Shown in pieces: positions 8,082 to 15,809 of a stretch of 64,000 bases of DNA; position 1 is the first letter of the stretch; each line of letters opens with the position of its first letter. The notes under the pieces are model-generated. The model ran no database searches. It saw only the letters and a list, made by a program, of their open reading frames with translations, and was not told where the DNA came from. Both the position numbers and the translations under genes were made by a program. This DNA comes from an uncultured Acetatifactor sp. Lineage in GTDB: Bacteria > Bacillota > Clostridia > Lachnospirales > Lachnospiraceae. The stretch is taken from NCBI GenBank assembly GCA_910583845.1, contig CAJUAB010000025.1:1-64000 (forward strand), read 5' to 3'.

Positions 8082-8912
8082 TCACGCCGACAGGCAATAC
8101 AGCATAATGGCCTGCTGAACCGTCAGCAAGTGTCTCTTGAACCCATATCCTACAAAATAAGGCGAATCCATGACCTCCCCGCTGACCTCCTGGCCCCGGG
8201 TAAAAGGCGGACAGGGATTGAGGACCGCGCCCTGGTTTGCCCTCTCCATGGCCTCCTTCGTCACCCGGCACTCCTGAAAATCCCTGACAGCCCCGGCAGG
8301 CAGAGAATCCGTACACAGGATGTCCTTCCCCCTGACCGCCTCCATAATATTGTGAAACACGGGCACCCCTTCCATCTCATAACCGGCGGCGCAGCACTGG
8401 GACAGATCAAGCCCCAGAACTTGAGCGGCTTCCCGCCAGGCCAGCCCTATATTGCCCGCCCTGCCGCAGAACAGATAGCTGTCGGCGGTGAAGTCCCTTC
8501 TGATCCCGGAGAGGGCATACAGATCTGACAGAATCTCGCAGGGATGGTTTATTTCCGTCATGGCATTGATCACGGGAACCGCCGAATATGCGGCAATCTT
8601 TTCCACAAGCGCCATATCCCTGTGCCGGACGATGAGCATGTCGGCCCAATTGTTCAGATAGCCGCACACATCCCTGATCTCCTCCTTTTTGTCCAGGGTC
8701 TCACTGGGAAACAGGACAGACTGGCCCCCCAGCAGACAGATCCCCTTCTCAAATGTCACCCTTGTGCGGATGCTGGTGTCGGGAAAAAACAGTATGACAC
8801 TTTTTCCCTTCAGGGCGTCCCTGTACTTGCCGGCATAGATTTCATCCGCTATATGAAAGATCTCATAGATCTCGCCCGGCTGCAACTGTGTTAATCTGAG
8901 TAAATTTTTCAT
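8082..8912 (-). CDS. Ornithine/aspartate carbamoyltransferase-family enzyme
   Basis: Carbamoyl-transfer enzyme of 276 aa, about 50 residues shorter than ordinary ornithine carbamoyltransferase. The carbamoyl-phosphate loop reads PDTSIRTRVTFEKG (canonical STRTR form) and INHPCEILSDL matches the HPCQ motif. The usual HCLP site for ornithine is replaced by NPCPPFTRG, so the amino substrate may not be ornithine. I start at 8912 (MKNLLRL), as most family members do, rather than at 8933. It stands between the regulator terminator and the ABC exporter, apart from any arginine biosynthesis genes. A role in modifying an antibiotic or a siderophore-like compound, or in a catabolic pathway, is possible but not shown. 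Confidence 0.8.
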   Translation of the reverse strand: MKNLLRLTQLQPGEIYEIFHIADEIYAGKYRDALKGKSVILFFPDTSIRTRVTFEKGICLLGGQSVLFPSETLDKKEEIRDVCGYLNNWADMLIVRHRDMALVEKIAAYSAVPVINAMTEINHPCEILSDLYALSGIRRDFTADSYLFCGRAGNIGLAWREAAQVLGLDLSQCCAAGYEMEGVPVFHNIMEAVRGKDILCTDSLPAGAVRDFQECRVTKEAMERANQGAVLNPCPPFTRGQEVSGEVMDSPYFVGYGFKRHLLTVQQAIMLYCLSA

Positions 8913-8970
8913 CCTTCCCTCTTTTCCTCCCATGCTCCGCCTGCTTTCCGCCGCCTGAAAATTGCCCCCA

Positions 8971-8998
8971 CAAAAACAGCGGGGTGCTTCCCCGCTGT
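8971..8998 (-). terminator. Intrinsic terminator after the OmpR-type regulator
   Basis: A perfect 9-bp stem (8976-8984 with 8990-8998, 5-nt loop) is followed on the minus strand by TTTTTG. It lies 25 bp past the regulator stop, separating it from the carbamoyltransferase-like gene. Confidence 0.8.
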
Positions 8999-9022
8999 CA
9001 CTTTCTCACAAAAATGCTCTCA

Positions 9023-9754
9023 TCAGGCCATGCGGAACCCGATGCCCCACACGGTGGCAATGTATTCCGCGCAGTCCACGGTGGCAATCTTTTTGCGCAG
9101 ATTGCTCACATGGACATTCACTGTGTTGTCCTCCCCGTAGTAGCCGCCCTGCCACACCAGTTCATACAGGCGCTCTCTGGAATATACCTTGCCCGGCTCC
9201 TGCATCAGAATGTGCAGGATGTCATATTCATGCGCCGTGAGATTCAGGAGTTGCCCGCTTACCCGCACTTCCCGCCGGTCCGCATCCAGTGTCAACTCTT
9301 TATACCGCAGCGGACCGGGGCCCTTTTCCTTCCCGTCTCCTGACAATCCGCTTTCCGCCCCCGGGGCCTGCCCCGTCACTTCCCGCCGTCTGACGCTCCG
9401 CCGCAGGGCTCCTGCCACCCGGGCCGCCACTTCCTCCACGGCAAAGGGCTTGACCAGATAATCATCCGCTCCCATTTCCAGCACGGCCACCCTGTCCTCC
9501 AGCGCGGATCTGGCCGACAGAACGATAATGGGAAGATCCGGGTCCGTCCGGCGGATCTCCCGGATCAGCTCTTCTCCCCTCATCCCCGGCAGCATCAGAT
9601 CCAGCAGCAGCAGGTCATACCGCCCCAGTGAAAGCCGCAGCTTCCCCTCGGTCCCCGAAAACGCCTGCACCGCCTCATGCCCCTGTCTGCCCGCGATTCT
9701 GGTCAGAAGGTTGTTGATATCCGCGTCATCTTCTATAATCAGTATTTTTGCCAT
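9023..9754 (-). CDS. OmpR/PhoB-type response regulator
   Basis: Regulator of 243 aa. The receiver domain (1-115) has acidic residues D10/D11, the phosphoacceptor D52 (LLLLDLMLPG), and Lys in YLVKPF. A linker of about 30 Gly/Pro/charged residues follows, then a winged-helix DNA-binding domain (about 150-240) with LTAHEYDIL, VNVHVSNLRKKI and the GIGFRM end. The gene is 14 bp downstream of the Zn-ribbon protein gene and ends at its own terminator. No kinase is adjacent; the kinase at 3959-4903 closes the neighbouring cluster and is the probable partner. Confidence 0.9.
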   Translation of the reverse strand: MAKILIIEDDADINNLLTRIAGRQGHEAVQAFSGTEGKLRLSLGRYDLLLLDLMLPGMRGEELIREIRRTDPDLPIIVLSARSALEDRVAVLEMGADDYLVKPFAVEEVAARVAGALRRSVRRREVTGQAPGAESGLSGDGKEKGPGPLRYKELTLDADRREVRVSGQLLNLTAHEYDILHILMQEPGKVYSRERLYELVWQGGYYGEDNTVNVHVSNLRKKIATVDCAEYIATVWGIGFRMA

Positions 9755-9768
9755 GGTCCTTTATCCTG

Positions 9769-10356
9769 TCACTGCTGTTCGTTCAACAGACTGCCCACCG
9801 CGTCCCATTCGATTACCGGAAAACGCTGGGGCCCGGGATTGGTCTTCCTGGTCTTCTGCTGAATCTTTATCACATTCCAGATCAGACAGCCAAGGGCCGC
9901 TACCGCTCCCACCCCAAAAATGCCGGCTGCCATGGGAAGCGTCACATACTCCATATCGCCGGAATAGTGACACACCAGGGCAATCAACGCGAGAAACGCG
10001 CCCAGAAACAGACAGACGCCGGGATTTCCATACATTTTTTTCTTAAGGCCGGATACCGCCCAGGACTGGGGCTGCTGGCAGAAGGGGCACTGATCCTTAA
10101 AATCCAGAGAAAAAATCTTTTTCTCCACCGCGTCCCTGTGGGTCTCCTTCAATTTCCGGACGAGCCTGTCATGGGCATCCTTGCACAGTTTTTCCTCCCG
10201 GTCCGGGTTCAACGTCTTGAAATTACTGTTATAAGTGGCTTCCGGGCCGATAATGACAGCCGTCAGAGGCCCGCTCTCCTTCCCGCACTGCTCGCATACA
10301 AAAGAATACGGCACATTCGCCTTCTCTGTTCTTGTGTGACGATAATAGGTTCCCAT
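9769..10356 (-). CDS. Zinc-ribbon membrane protein of unknown function
   Basis: Hypothetical protein of 195 aa. The start at 10356 is set by a GGAGGAGAG ribosome site; the longer frame to 10677 overlaps ptsI and is spurious. Near the N terminus CEQCG and, about 75 residues later, CPFC form a possible four-Cys zinc ribbon. Two hydrophobic helices follow (about 117-135 and 145-165), and a short basic cytoplasmic tail. It is co-transcribed with the OmpR-type regulator 14 bp downstream, from a near-consensus promoter. It may sense or anchor a signal for that regulator, but I recognise no family. Confidence 0.65.
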   Translation of the reverse strand: MGTYYRHTRTEKANVPYSFVCEQCGKESGPLTAVIIGPEATYNSNFKTLNPDREEKLCKDAHDRLVRKLKETHRDAVEKKIFSLDFKDQCPFCQQPQSWAVSGLKKKMYGNPGVCLFLGAFLALIALVCHYSGDMEYVTLPMAAGIFGVGAVAALGCLIWNVIKIQQKTRKTNPGPQRFPVIEWDAVGSLLNEQQ

Positions 10357-10441
10357 TATGTACTCTCCTCCAAATCCAACGAGTATTTTTTCGGACGGCT
10401 GTCCGGGGGACCGCCGCCCATCCACAGATTTTTCAAAGTAG

Positions 10442-10470
10442 ATTATAGCGCATTCCGCCGCCGATGTCCA
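10442..10470 (-). promoter_or_regulatory. Promoter of the Zn-ribbon protein / regulator operon
   Basis: On the minus strand TGGACA (10465-10470) is exactly 17 bp from TATAAT (10442-10447), 86 bp ahead of the start codon. Confidence 0.75.
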
Positions 10471-10483
10471 TTGCCTTCTTGTT

Positions 10484-12142
10484 TCACTCCCAGTTTTTCT
10501 GCCAGGTTTCTCTGTATCGCGATACGTCCGTCTCCAGCACAATCTTGCGGATCGGCAGGATTCTGCCGGGGGATACGGACAATTCGTCCACTCCCATAGC
10601 CAGGAAATCTCTGGTGAGTTCCGGATCGCCCCCCAGCTCTCCGCAGATGCCTGCCCAGATCCCTGCCCTGTGGGCATTTTCCACCACCTGTTCTATCATA
10701 CGGAAAACGGCCGGATGGCGGGGGTCGCAGAACGCGTCCAGCGCCGCGTTCTGCCGGTCCGCCGCCAGCAGAAACTGGGTCAGATCATTTGTTCCTATAC
10801 TGAAAAAATCCACCTCCTTCGCAAGCCTGTCACTGATAATGGCTGCGGCGGGAGTCTCGATCATGATGCCCTGCTCCGGTTCCCCGCAGGCGATGCCCCG
10901 GGCCCGCAGCCGCATCCTGACTTCTTCCACAATCTCCTTGATTTTCCTTATCTCCCAGACACTGGTAATCATGGGATACATGATGGCGATCTTCCCATAC
11001 GCGCTGGCGCGAAGCAGCGCCCGCAGCTGCGTTCGGAAGATCTCCGGCCTGGTCAGACAGACACGGATCGCCCGGCATCCCATGGCGGGATTCTCTTCTT
11101 TTTCCATCTGCAGACAGCCGCATTGTTTGTCCGCCCCGATATCCAGCGTCCGGATAATCACCCGCTTCTCCCCCATCGCCCCCGCCGCGGAGCGGTAAAT
11201 CCGGAACTGTTCTTCCTCCGTGGGGAAATCTTCTCTCTCCAGATAGAGAAATTCACTTCTGAAAAGTCCGATCCCGGCCGCGTCATTTTGTAACGCGGCC
11301 GCCAGATCCCTCATATTGCCGACATTGGCATACAGCAGGATATTTTGTCCGTCAAGCGTGGTATTTTCCCTTCCCCGCAAGGTTCGGAGAAGCTCCTGTT
11401 GTTGCTGTTCCTCCTGCCGGGCCTGGCGCATCCGTCCCATGGTCTCCTCATCCGGCTCCACATAAAAGGTTCCGCCCGTGCCGTCCACAATGCCCGTCTT
11501 TCCGTCCAGGGTTCCGTCCAGGGAAAGGCCGGTGCCCACCAGCGCGGGGATTCCCATGGTCCTGGCCAGAATGGCCGTATGGGAATGGAGAGAGCCATGT
11601 ACGGTCACAAAGGCCAGTACCCTGTCTCTGTCAAGCCGCACGGTCTCGGAGGGAGTCAGATCATCGGCCACGATGATCACCGGCTCGCTGAAGCTCTGCC
11701 CCTGCTCTTGCCCTCCCTGCAAAACACACAGGAGACGCCTGGAAATATCCTCTACATCCGCGGCCCGGCCCCGCATGTAATCATCCTCCATGGAAGCGAA
11801 CATCCTGGCAAGATTGTCCCCGGTCTGTGCCACCGCATACTCCGCGTTGACCTGCCGGGTGTGAATCATATTCTCTATGGATTCCCGGTAGTCCCCGTCC
11901 TCCAGCATCATCCGGTGTATCTCGAAGATCGCGGCCCCTTCCTCTCCCGCTTCCCGCAGCGCCTTCTCATACAGGGCTGTCAGCTGGTCGGCCGCCGCCT
12001 CCGCGGCCTGACGGTATCGCAGGATTTCCCCTTCCGCATCCTCCGTTCTTGTGCGTTTTACCTGCTTTTCCACTCTGCCAAGCACCTGGATCTTGCCAAT
12101 GGCGATGCCGCCGAATACACTTTTCCCTCTGTAAGCTCTCAT
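10484..12142 (-). CDS. ptsI: PTS enzyme I (phosphoenolpyruvate-protein phosphotransferase)
   Basis: Soluble enzyme of 552 aa that moves phosphate from PEP to HPr at the head of the sugar phosphotransferase system. The N-terminal HPr-binding and swivel domains contain the phosphorylated His in LHSHTAILAR (His 188). The C-terminal PEP-binding barrel has GIGLFRSEFLYL, IGTNDLTQF and the catalytic Cys in GICGELGGD. The start at 12142 (GGAGG, 5-6 nt spacing) is preferred over 12160. It lies 27 bp after the fruK-like gene, as an operon. No HPr gene or EII permease is in the window. Confidence 0.93.
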   Translation of the reverse strand: MRAYRGKSVFGGIAIGKIQVLGRVEKQVKRTRTEDAEGEILRYRQAAEAAADQLTALYEKALREAGEEGAAIFEIHRMMLEDGDYRESIENMIHTRQVNAEYAVAQTGDNLARMFASMEDDYMRGRAADVEDISRRLLCVLQGGQEQGQSFSEPVIIVADDLTPSETVRLDRDRVLAFVTVHGSLHSHTAILARTMGIPALVGTGLSLDGTLDGKTGIVDGTGGTFYVEPDEETMGRMRQARQEEQQQQELLRTLRGRENTTLDGQNILLYANVGNMRDLAAALQNDAAGIGLFRSEFLYLEREDFPTEEEQFRIYRSAAGAMGEKRVIIRTLDIGADKQCGCLQMEKEENPAMGCRAIRVCLTRPEIFRTQLRALLRASAYGKIAIMYPMITSVWEIRKIKEIVEEVRMRLRARGIACGEPEQGIMIETPAAAIISDRLAKEVDFFSIGTNDLTQFLLAADRQNAALDAFCDPRHPAVFRMIEQVVENAHRAGIWAGICGELGGDPELTRDFLAMGVDELSVSPGRILPIRKIVLETDVSRYRETWQKNWE

Positions 12143-12169
12143 TTCAACCTCCGGATACACTCATATGCC

Positions 12170-13093
12170 TCACACCGTCTTCGGCCGGTTTTGCATCCGC
12201 GCGCAGACCGCTTCGATCCCGTCCCTGGTGGCCAGCGTTTCGGAAAACGCGCTGGCGCTGCCCGCGGCAATCCCCATGCAAAGCGCGTACCGGTAGTCCC
12301 GCCGCTCCAGCCATCCTGCCAGGAAGCCCGCCACCATGGAGTCGCCTGCGCCCACGCCGTTTACAAGTTTTCCCTCCGGCGCCGGCTCCTGGTACACGCT
12401 GCCGTCTCCCGCTGCCAGAACAGCGCCTTCCCCCGCCATGGACACCAGCACATTGACCGCTCCCATCTCCCTGAGCCGCCGCGCATAGGGAATCACTTCC
12501 TCCCTGCGCCGCAGCGTGACGCCGAAAATTTCCCCCAGTTCATGATGGTTGGGCTTCACCAGAAAAGGATGATACGCCAGCACCTTGATCAGCAGTTCCC
12601 CTGTGGCATCCACCGCCGTCAGCACATTTTGTCCCTCCAGCCTGGCCATGATCCGCCTGTAGATATTGTCCGGCATGGAGCCCGGTACGCTCCCCGCCAG
12701 CACCAGCACATCTCCCTCCTTCAGCACATCCAGCTTTTCCATCAGACGATTTACTGCCTGTCCGTCGATGGAGGGACCGCAGCCATTGATCTCCGTGCCG
12801 TCGATGGATTGAAGCTTTATATTGATCCGGGAAAATCCGTCTTGCAGCCGGATAAATTCGGCCCTTACTCCCATCTCCTCCACCCGGCGGGCGATCTCGT
12901 CTCCCGTAAATCCCGCCGTGAAGCCAAAGGCCGTATTGTCGATGCCCAGATTGCCCAGCACCATGGAGACATTCAGCCCCTTTCCCCCCGGCAGGATCAG
13001 CTCGGAGCTGGTCCGGTTCGTAAAACCCGTTTTAAAATCCTCCACCGATACGATGTAGTCCAGAGATGGATTAAATGTAACCGTGTAAATCAT
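12170..13093 (-). CDS. fruK: 1-phosphofructokinase-type PfkB sugar kinase
   Basis: Cytoplasmic kinase of 307 aa of the PfkB family, best matching FruK/LacC, which phosphorylates fructose 1-phosphate (or tagatose 6-phosphate) to the bisphosphate. It opens MIYTVTFNPSLDY, with the PGGKGLNVS motif near residue 36 and the catalytic GAGDSMVAGF near residue 250, all typical. An AGGAGG site precedes the ATG, and a strong promoter lies 33 bp upstream. Co-transcription with ptsI suggests a PTS-linked fructose route, but the fructose EII is not present here, so the exact substrate (fructose 1-phosphate or tagatose 6-phosphate) remains open. Confidence 0.85.
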   Translation of the reverse strand: MIYTVTFNPSLDYIVSVEDFKTGFTNRTSSELILPGGKGLNVSMVLGNLGIDNTAFGFTAGFTGDEIARRVEEMGVRAEFIRLQDGFSRINIKLQSIDGTEINGCGPSIDGQAVNRLMEKLDVLKEGDVLVLAGSVPGSMPDNIYRRIMARLEGQNVLTAVDATGELLIKVLAYHPFLVKPNHHELGEIFGVTLRRREEVIPYARRLREMGAVNVLVSMAGEGAVLAAGDGSVYQEPAPEGKLVNGVGAGDSMVAGFLAGWLERRDYRYALCMGIAAGSASAFSETLATRDGIEAVCARMQNRPKTV

Positions 13094-13125
13094 CCCTTCT
13101 TCCTCCTGCCAGCTTTGATGGTCTT

Positions 13126-13154
13126 ATTATACATGCAGATTCCGTCATAATCAA
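13126..13154 (-). promoter_or_regulatory. Promoter of the fruK-ptsI operon
   Basis: On the minus strand TTGATT (13149-13154) is 17 bp from TATAAT (13126-13131). Confidence 0.8.
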
Positions 13155-13203
13155 TCCATTATGCGCTCTGCGGATCTTCTGTTGCGCGAAAAAATATTTC
13201 TGA

Positions 13204-13232
13204 TTGACTCTCCCTCCTGTTTGGCGTATAGT
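13204..13232 (+). promoter_or_regulatory. Promoter of the aminotransferase gene
   Basis: TTGACT (13204-13209), a 17-bp spacer and TATAGT (13227-13232). It is divergent from the fruK promoter about 50 bp away. Confidence 0.8.
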
Positions 13233-13287
13233 AACTATGTGTATCGCCCGCAAATCTTCATTGATGTCAGAAAAGAGAGGATATCCC

Positions 13288-14460
13288 ATGAAAATAGAAC
13301 CTTCCGCGCGTCTCGCGCACTTTCAGACCGGCATATTCGCCGCGCTTAACGAAAAAAAGGAAGAACTTTTGTCCAGCGGACGCAAGGTGTACAATCTGTC
13401 CGTGGGCACACCGGATTTCCCGGTGGCGGAACATGTGCGCCAGGCGCTGATCGCCGCCGCGGGCGACCCGGAGCAGTACCATTATACCCTGCGGGACCTG
13501 CCCGAGCTGACTTCGGCGGTGCGGGACTACTACCGCAGGCGTTTTCATGTGGAGCTGGAGCCGGAGGAAATCCTGGCCGTCCCCGGCTCCCAGGAGGGAA
13601 TCGCCCACATCGGCATGGCCCTGTGTAATCCCGGCGATGTGGTGCTGCTGCCCAATCCCGGCTACCCCGTGTTCGAGGTGGGCGCTTATCTGGGCGGGGC
13701 GGAGCTGTATTTCTATGATCTGAAAGAAGAAAGCGCCTTCCTGCCCCGGCTTGCGGAGATTCCGGAGGATGTAGCCCGGCGGGCCAAGTATATGATGGTC
13801 TCCTACCCCTACAATCCGGTGTGCGCCATCGCGCCCCCCTCTTTCTATGAAGAACTGATCGCCTTCGCAGAGAAATACAACATCATCATCGTGCATGACA
13901 ACGCCTACTCCGACATTATCTATGACGGCCATTACGGCGGCTCCTTCCTGGAATACGCCCGGGCAAAAGAGGTGGGCATCGAGGCTTTCTCCCTGTCCAA
14001 GAGTTTCAATCTGACCGGGGCCAGAATCTCCTTCCTGATCGGCAACAGAGACATCATAGCGCCTTTGAGGCTCCTGCGCTCTCAGTATGATTTCGGGATG
14101 TTCGCGCCGATCCAGAAAGCGGCCATTGCCGCCCTGACCGGCCCCCTGGAGGGAGTCAGGACCCAGTGTCTGGCATACCAGGCCCGGCGCGACGCGCTCT
14201 GCGGCGGTCTGCGCTCCATCGGCTGGAATGTGCCGGACAGCCAGGGCACCATGTTCGCCTGGGCCCGCATTCCCCGCGGTTTCTCCTCCTCCCGGGATTT
14301 CTGTCTGGCCCTTATGGAACGCACCGGCGTGATCTGCACCCCGGGGGATGCCTTTGGCAGCCTGGGGGAGGGCTATGTGCGCTTCGCGCTGGTGCTGCCG
14401 GTGGAAACCATCCGGGAGCTGGTGGCCGTCATTGACGAAAGCGGAATACTCTCCCGGTAG
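13288..14460 (+). CDS. Class I/II PLP-dependent aminotransferase (DapL/AspC-like)
   Basis: Fold-type I aminotransferase of 390 aa. The start at 13288 has GAGAGG 8 nt upstream; the longer frame to 13204 would begin inside the promoter. Conserved elements are NLSVGTPDFP at the N terminus, the PNPGYPVF loop, the SYPYNPVCA segment (normally NPTG/NPLG), HDNAYSDI, and the Schiff-base Lys in SLSKSFNLTG near residue 238. The sequence is closest to the LL-diaminopimelate/aspartate aminotransferase group, but the amino acid substrate cannot be fixed. It is transcribed alone from a clear promoter and converges on the GNAT pair. Confidence 0.85.
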   Translation: MKIEPSARLAHFQTGIFAALNEKKEELLSSGRKVYNLSVGTPDFPVAEHVRQALIAAAGDPEQYHYTLRDLPELTSAVRDYYRRRFHVELEPEEILAVPGSQEGIAHIGMALCNPGDVVLLPNPGYPVFEVGAYLGGAELYFYDLKEESAFLPRLAEIPEDVARRAKYMMVSYPYNPVCAIAPPSFYEELIAFAEKYNIIIVHDNAYSDIIYDGHYGGSFLEYARAKEVGIEAFSLSKSFNLTGARISFLIGNRDIIAPLRLLRSQYDFGMFAPIQKAAIAALTGPLEGVRTQCLAYQARRDALCGGLRSIGWNVPDSQGTMFAWARIPRGFSSSRDFCLALMERTGVICTPGDAFGSLGEGYVRFALVLPVETIRELVAVIDESGILSR

Positions 14461-14483
14461 TTTCCAGGCCCGCATGTCGCTCC

Positions 14484-15080
14484 TTATTTCTCTGCCTCTA
14501 TGAAATGAACAGTGGAGTTGTCCCAGTATTTTTTGAAAACACGATCGTCTTTTTCATCAAAATTCAGCTGATACATTCTGAAGATAACGGTAAAATCCTT
14601 GGGTTGCCACTGTTCTTCATAGGAATACTGATATTTCATTCCCACCTGCCTCATAACTCCGCCGCTGCGGGGATTGTTGATGTCATGTGTGGCTGTAATA
14701 TAAGGAAGTCCGTCTTTTTTCACCTGCGCGATAACAGCTTTCCCGGCTTCTGTGACGATTCCCCGGTGCCAGAACTCCTTCCGGAGCCCGTAGCCAAGAT
14801 CATGGCTTTCGTCCATATCGACTTTTATGTAACCCATCGGATAGTTGTCCGCTTTCAGGCAGATCGCGTAAGCATAGGATTGGGGCTTCTCATAATCCGC
14901 CGCAAATCTCGCTTCATAGAAGGACTGCGCTTCATCAATGCTTTTCAGCGGAAACCACGGCAAAAAGGTGTTGACTTCTTTGTCCGCCAGTATCAGAAAC
15001 AATGCCTCTATATCGTTTTCCGTGAATTTTCTTAATATCAGCCGTTCTGTTTCCAGCCGTGGCGTATTCCTGTATGCCAT
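14484..15080 (-). CDS. GNAT acetyltransferase, RimJ/RimL type
   Basis: N-acetyltransferase of 198 aa that uses acetyl-CoA. It starts RLETERLILRKFTENDIEAL, as RimJ/RimL and related enzymes do, and has the acetyl-CoA region near YGLRKEFWHRGIVTEAG, with a Gly-poor version of the pyrophosphate loop. A GGGGGGAG site precedes the ATG at 15080. It lies 18 bp after the other GNAT gene, so both share one transcript. The substrate could be a ribosomal protein, another protein N terminus or a small molecule. Confidence 0.85.
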   Translation of the reverse strand: MAYRNTPRLETERLILRKFTENDIEALFLILADKEVNTFLPWFPLKSIDEAQSFYEARFAADYEKPQSYAYAICLKADNYPMGYIKVDMDESHDLGYGLRKEFWHRGIVTEAGKAVIAQVKKDGLPYITATHDINNPRSGGVMRQVGMKYQYSYEEQWQPKDFTVIFRMYQLNFDEKDDRVFKKYWDNSTVHFIEAEK

Positions 15081-15098
15081 GCGCTCCCCCCTGCCGGT

Positions 15099-15542
15099 TC
15101 ATCTCAATTTCATGTACAAAAGCGGATACGGATTGCCTTGTTCATCATAGTCTGTCCGTTTGTAAGCATAAAAGCCCATGTGTTCATAAAAACCCTTCGC
15201 CAGGGGGTTCTGCTCATTGACTGCCAGTTCATTGACCGAATAATGTTCAATTCCATATTGGATCAGCCTTCTTCCCAGTCCCTTTCCCCGCTCTTCGGGC
15301 GCAATAAAGAGCATTTCCAGTTTTTGATCCTCAATGCCCATAAACGCCACAGGGCAGCCGTCCCTGTTTTCGGCAATAATCAGGTGCGCAATCCCATGCA
15401 GGGCCTGGGGGATATACTTTTTTATTTCCGCCACTTCCTTCTCCGATAAAAACAGGTGTGTTGCCCTGACAGATCTTTCCCATACAGCGGTCAGCTCTTC
15501 CGCCAGTGACGATGTTATCTCTACAGTTTCTGTGATTCTCAT
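15099..15542 (-). CDS. GNAT acetyltransferase, small type
   Basis: N-acetyltransferase of 147 aa. The core motif reads FIAPEERGKGLGRRLIQYGIE, a textbook acetyl-CoA loop (R/Q-x-x-G-x-G), and the C-terminal strand (YEHMGFYAYKRTDYDEQG) is also typical. The ATG at 15542 is preceded by AGAGAGG, which directly follows the second copy of the 58-bp leader element. It heads a two-gene operon with the RimJ-like gene. The family includes drug-modifying and peptide-modifying enzymes; the substrate is unknown. Confidence 0.85.
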   Translation of the reverse strand: MRITETVEITSSLAEELTAVWERSVRATHLFLSEKEVAEIKKYIPQALHGIAHLIIAENRDGCPVAFMGIEDQKLEMLFIAPEERGKGLGRRLIQYGIEHYSVNELAVNEQNPLAKGFYEHMGFYAYKRTDYDEQGNPYPLLYMKLR

Positions 15543-15553
15543 TTTTCCTCTCT

Positions 15554-15611
15554 CCGCATACCGGTAGTTGACTTGTCAACTGCTGCTGTGCCTGCGGTAT
15601 TGCACCAATCG
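15554..15611 (-). repeat. 58-bp leader element, copy 2 (ahead of GNAT gene)
   Basis: Matches 6196-6253 at 52 of 58 positions with no gap. The palindrome AGTTGACAAGTCAACT is at 15566-15581. The outer stem here is UGCAAUACC with GGUAUGCG: one pair is A-U where copy 1 has G-C, and a neighbouring U-G is C-G, so pairing is kept despite sequence change. It lies downstream of the candidate promoter, in the 5' UTR. Confidence 0.8.
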
Positions 15612-15675
15612 GTATCTGGAAGTTTTACATCCAAACTTTCCCTCCGTCAATTACGGCATGATTTTCGATTTTTCC

Positions 15676-15681
15676 ATTATA
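15676..15681 (-). promoter_or_regulatory. Extended -10 promoter of the GNAT operon
   Basis: Minus strand TGTTATAAT with no good -35. A start here would place the whole 58-bp element in the transcript leader. Confidence 0.5.
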
Positions 15682-15809
15682 ACATATAGACCATAATTCC
15701 GGAAGGGAGGAAACAGCGGGTTTTCCGGGCCCATGTCTCTCCTCCCGGATTTACGGCGCAGGGATGATTTTCAATAGTATCCGCCACATCCGGAAAAGAG
15801 CTCCAGCGC

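Noticed and set aside
10357..10441. Terminator between ptsI and the Zn-ribbon gene
   Set aside because: Short GC hairpins exist around CGGAC/GTCCG, but on the minus strand they are followed by A, not T.
10357..10677. N-terminal extension of the Zn-ribbon protein
   Set aside because: It overlaps the end of ptsI and the promoter; GGAGGAGAG supports the start at 10356.
11345..13150. 601-codon plus-strand frame over ptsI and fruK
   Set aside because: It runs across two well-supported genes on the other strand and through a promoter; a shadow.
6208..15581. Palindrome AGTTGACAAGTCAACT as an integron attC core
   Set aside because: The GTTRRRY/RYYYAAC arms are not satisfied and no integrase is near, although Ere and GNAT genes do occur as cassettes.
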